From contig JACDBP010000367.1 of the NCBI GenBank assembly GCA_013694835.1, forward strand, positions 1-5,605: DNA of 5,605 bases, given 5' to 3'. The notes below the pieces were generated by a model. That model had not been told where the DNA came from. It saw nothing but the letters and a program-made list of their open reading frames with translations, and ran no database searches. The position numbers and the translations under genes are program-made. Below, in pieces: positions 4,743 through 5,605 of this stretch. This DNA is from Chloroflexota bacterium (lineage in GTDB: Bacteria > Chloroflexota > Limnocylindria > Limnocylindrales > CSP1-4). Every line of letters begins with the position of its first letter. The first letter of the stretch is position 1.

Positions 4743-5605
4743 ATGGCACGAGCGATGTGGCGAGGAGCGGTCCAGTTCGGGCTCGTCACCATTCCCGTGA
4801 AGCTGTACCTGGCGACCGAGTCGCGCGGTGGCCTGTCCTTCAACATGCTCCACAAGTCGTGCCTCAACCGGATCCAGATGAAGACGCACTGCCCGGAGCA
4901 CGGCGAGATCTCGCGATCGGACACCGTCCGCGGCTTCGAATGGTCCAAGGGTCAATACGTGGTCCTGGAGGAGGGCGACCTCGAGTCCGTGCCCCTCAAG
5001 ACGGTCCGCGCCATCGAGATCGAGCTCTTCGTGGACGCCGCGCGCGAGAGCCACGGCGTGAACTTCATCAAGCAGGCCTATTACCTGGAGCCTGAGCCAG
5101 TCGGTCGAAAGGCCTTCTACCTGCTCAAGTCGGTCCTCGCGGAAGAAGGTCTCCAGGCGATCTGCAAGATCGTCCTGAAGGACCGGGAGGCGCTCGCCTC
5201 GCTCAACCCGTATTCGAAGACGATGATGCTGAGCACGCTCTACTGGCCGGACGAGGTGCGCGCCATCGACGAGCTCGATCTGCCCCAGGACCAGTTTGAA
5301 TTCAAGCCTGCCGAGCGTGCGATGGCGGAGCAACTCGTGGCCACCATGAAGGGCGAGTTCGACGCCGACGACTATCGTGACGACTACCGCCAGGCCCTCC
5401 TCGAGGTGATCGAGCGCAAGGTCGACGGCCGGCCTGCAGAGAAGCCCGAGCCGATCGCCGCGACGAGCAAGCTCACGGACCTGATGGCCGTGCTCGAGGC
5501 CAGCGTTGCCGCCGCCAGGGCATCGAAGGATGGGGCCGCTTCCGGAGCGGACCGACGCGCGGGCAAGGCCGCCGTGGCTCGCAAGCCCGCCACACGCTCC
5601 CGAGC
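4743..5605 (+). CDS. ku: Non-homologous end-joining protein Ku (3' truncated)
   Basis: Bacterial Ku is a homodimeric ring that threads onto DNA double-strand ends and recruits the ligase LigD for end joining. 287 residues are visible without a stop; bacterial Ku proteins are usually about 250-320 long, so the end is probably near. Family landmarks are MWRGAVQFGLVTIPVKLY (5-22), the barrel segment YYLEPE (113-118) and KAFYLLKSVLAEEGLQAI, LYWPDEVR (166-173), FKPAE (187-191), and DADDYRDDYRQAL from 207. The short conserved C-terminal helix motif KLTDLMAVLEASV starts at 243. From about 256 the chain becomes rich in Ala, Lys and Arg, like the basic tails of some Ku proteins that bind DNA outside the ring. 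C40, C50 and H53 lie where other bacterial Ku proteins have a CxxC zinc-ribbon-like segment. No ligD is visible; it may lie downstream. Confidence 0.96.
   Translation, partial: MARAMWRGAVQFGLVTIPVKLYLATESRGGLSFNMLHKSCLNRIQMKTHCPEHGEISRSDTVRGFEWSKGQYVVLEEGDLESVPLKTVRAIEIELFVDAARESHGVNFIKQAYYLEPEPVGRKAFYLLKSVLAEEGLQAICKIVLKDREALASLNPYSKTMMLSTLYWPDEVRAIDELDLPQDQFEFKPAERAMAEQLVATMKGEFDADDYRDDYRQALLEVIERKVDGRPAEKPEPIAATSKLTDLMAVLEASVAAARASKDGAASGADRRAGKAAVARKPATRSR

Noticed and set aside
4409..4948. Upstream extension of the lipoprotein frame to an ATG at 4948
   Set aside because: It would run antisense through the start of ku and place a lipoprotein signal peptide in mid-protein; the extension has no recognisable features.

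Overview
The window is G+C-rich DNA (about 70% by eye) from a bacterium that uses GTG and TTG starts and has a strongly G/C-biased third codon position. It holds five protein genes: a 5'-truncated hemE, hemH and hemY on the + strand, an SGNH/GDSL-type lipoprotein hydrolase gene on the - strand, and a 3'-truncated ku gene on the + strand. The hemE-hemH-hemY order, a Bacillus-like ferrochelatase and a bacterial Ku point to a Gram-positive-type or related soil lineage. Chloroflexota or Actinomycetota are my best guesses, but this is inference and no taxonomic marker is present.

Positions 1-1901 carry hemE and hemH. They overlap by 4 nt (TTGA), and a Shine-Dalgarno sequence for hemH lies inside the end of hemE, so the two are probably co-transcribed and translationally coupled. 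Positions 1902-2238 form a gap holding a possible hairpin just after hemH and an array of GTGCACG/CGTGCAC dyads. Two of these copies lie in a clear 51-bp tandem repeat, followed by degenerate copies. Positions 2239-3633 carry hemY. HemE makes coproporphyrinogen III, HemY (CgoX type) oxidises it to coproporphyrin III, and HemH (CpfC type) inserts iron. This is the middle of the coproporphyrin-dependent heme route. The last enzyme, ChdC/HemQ, is not in the window.

Positions 3620-4408 (- strand) encode a predicted secreted lipoprotein with all SGNH catalytic blocks. Its 3' end overlaps the 3' end of hemY by 14 nt in convergent orientation. A 334-bp divergent intergenic region (4409-4742) contains a perfect 7-1-7 palindrome and two hairpins. 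It leads to ku (4743 to the window end), which encodes the DNA-end-binding protein of bacterial non-homologous end joining and has a clear ribosome-binding site.

The genes themselves are mostly ordinary. The points worth a second look are the dyad repeat array before hemY, the palindrome before ku, the loss of a usually conserved W/P/PxY segment in HemY, and a perfect 9-bp hairpin in the 5' coding part of the lipoprotein gene. I found no convincing novel multi-gene system.
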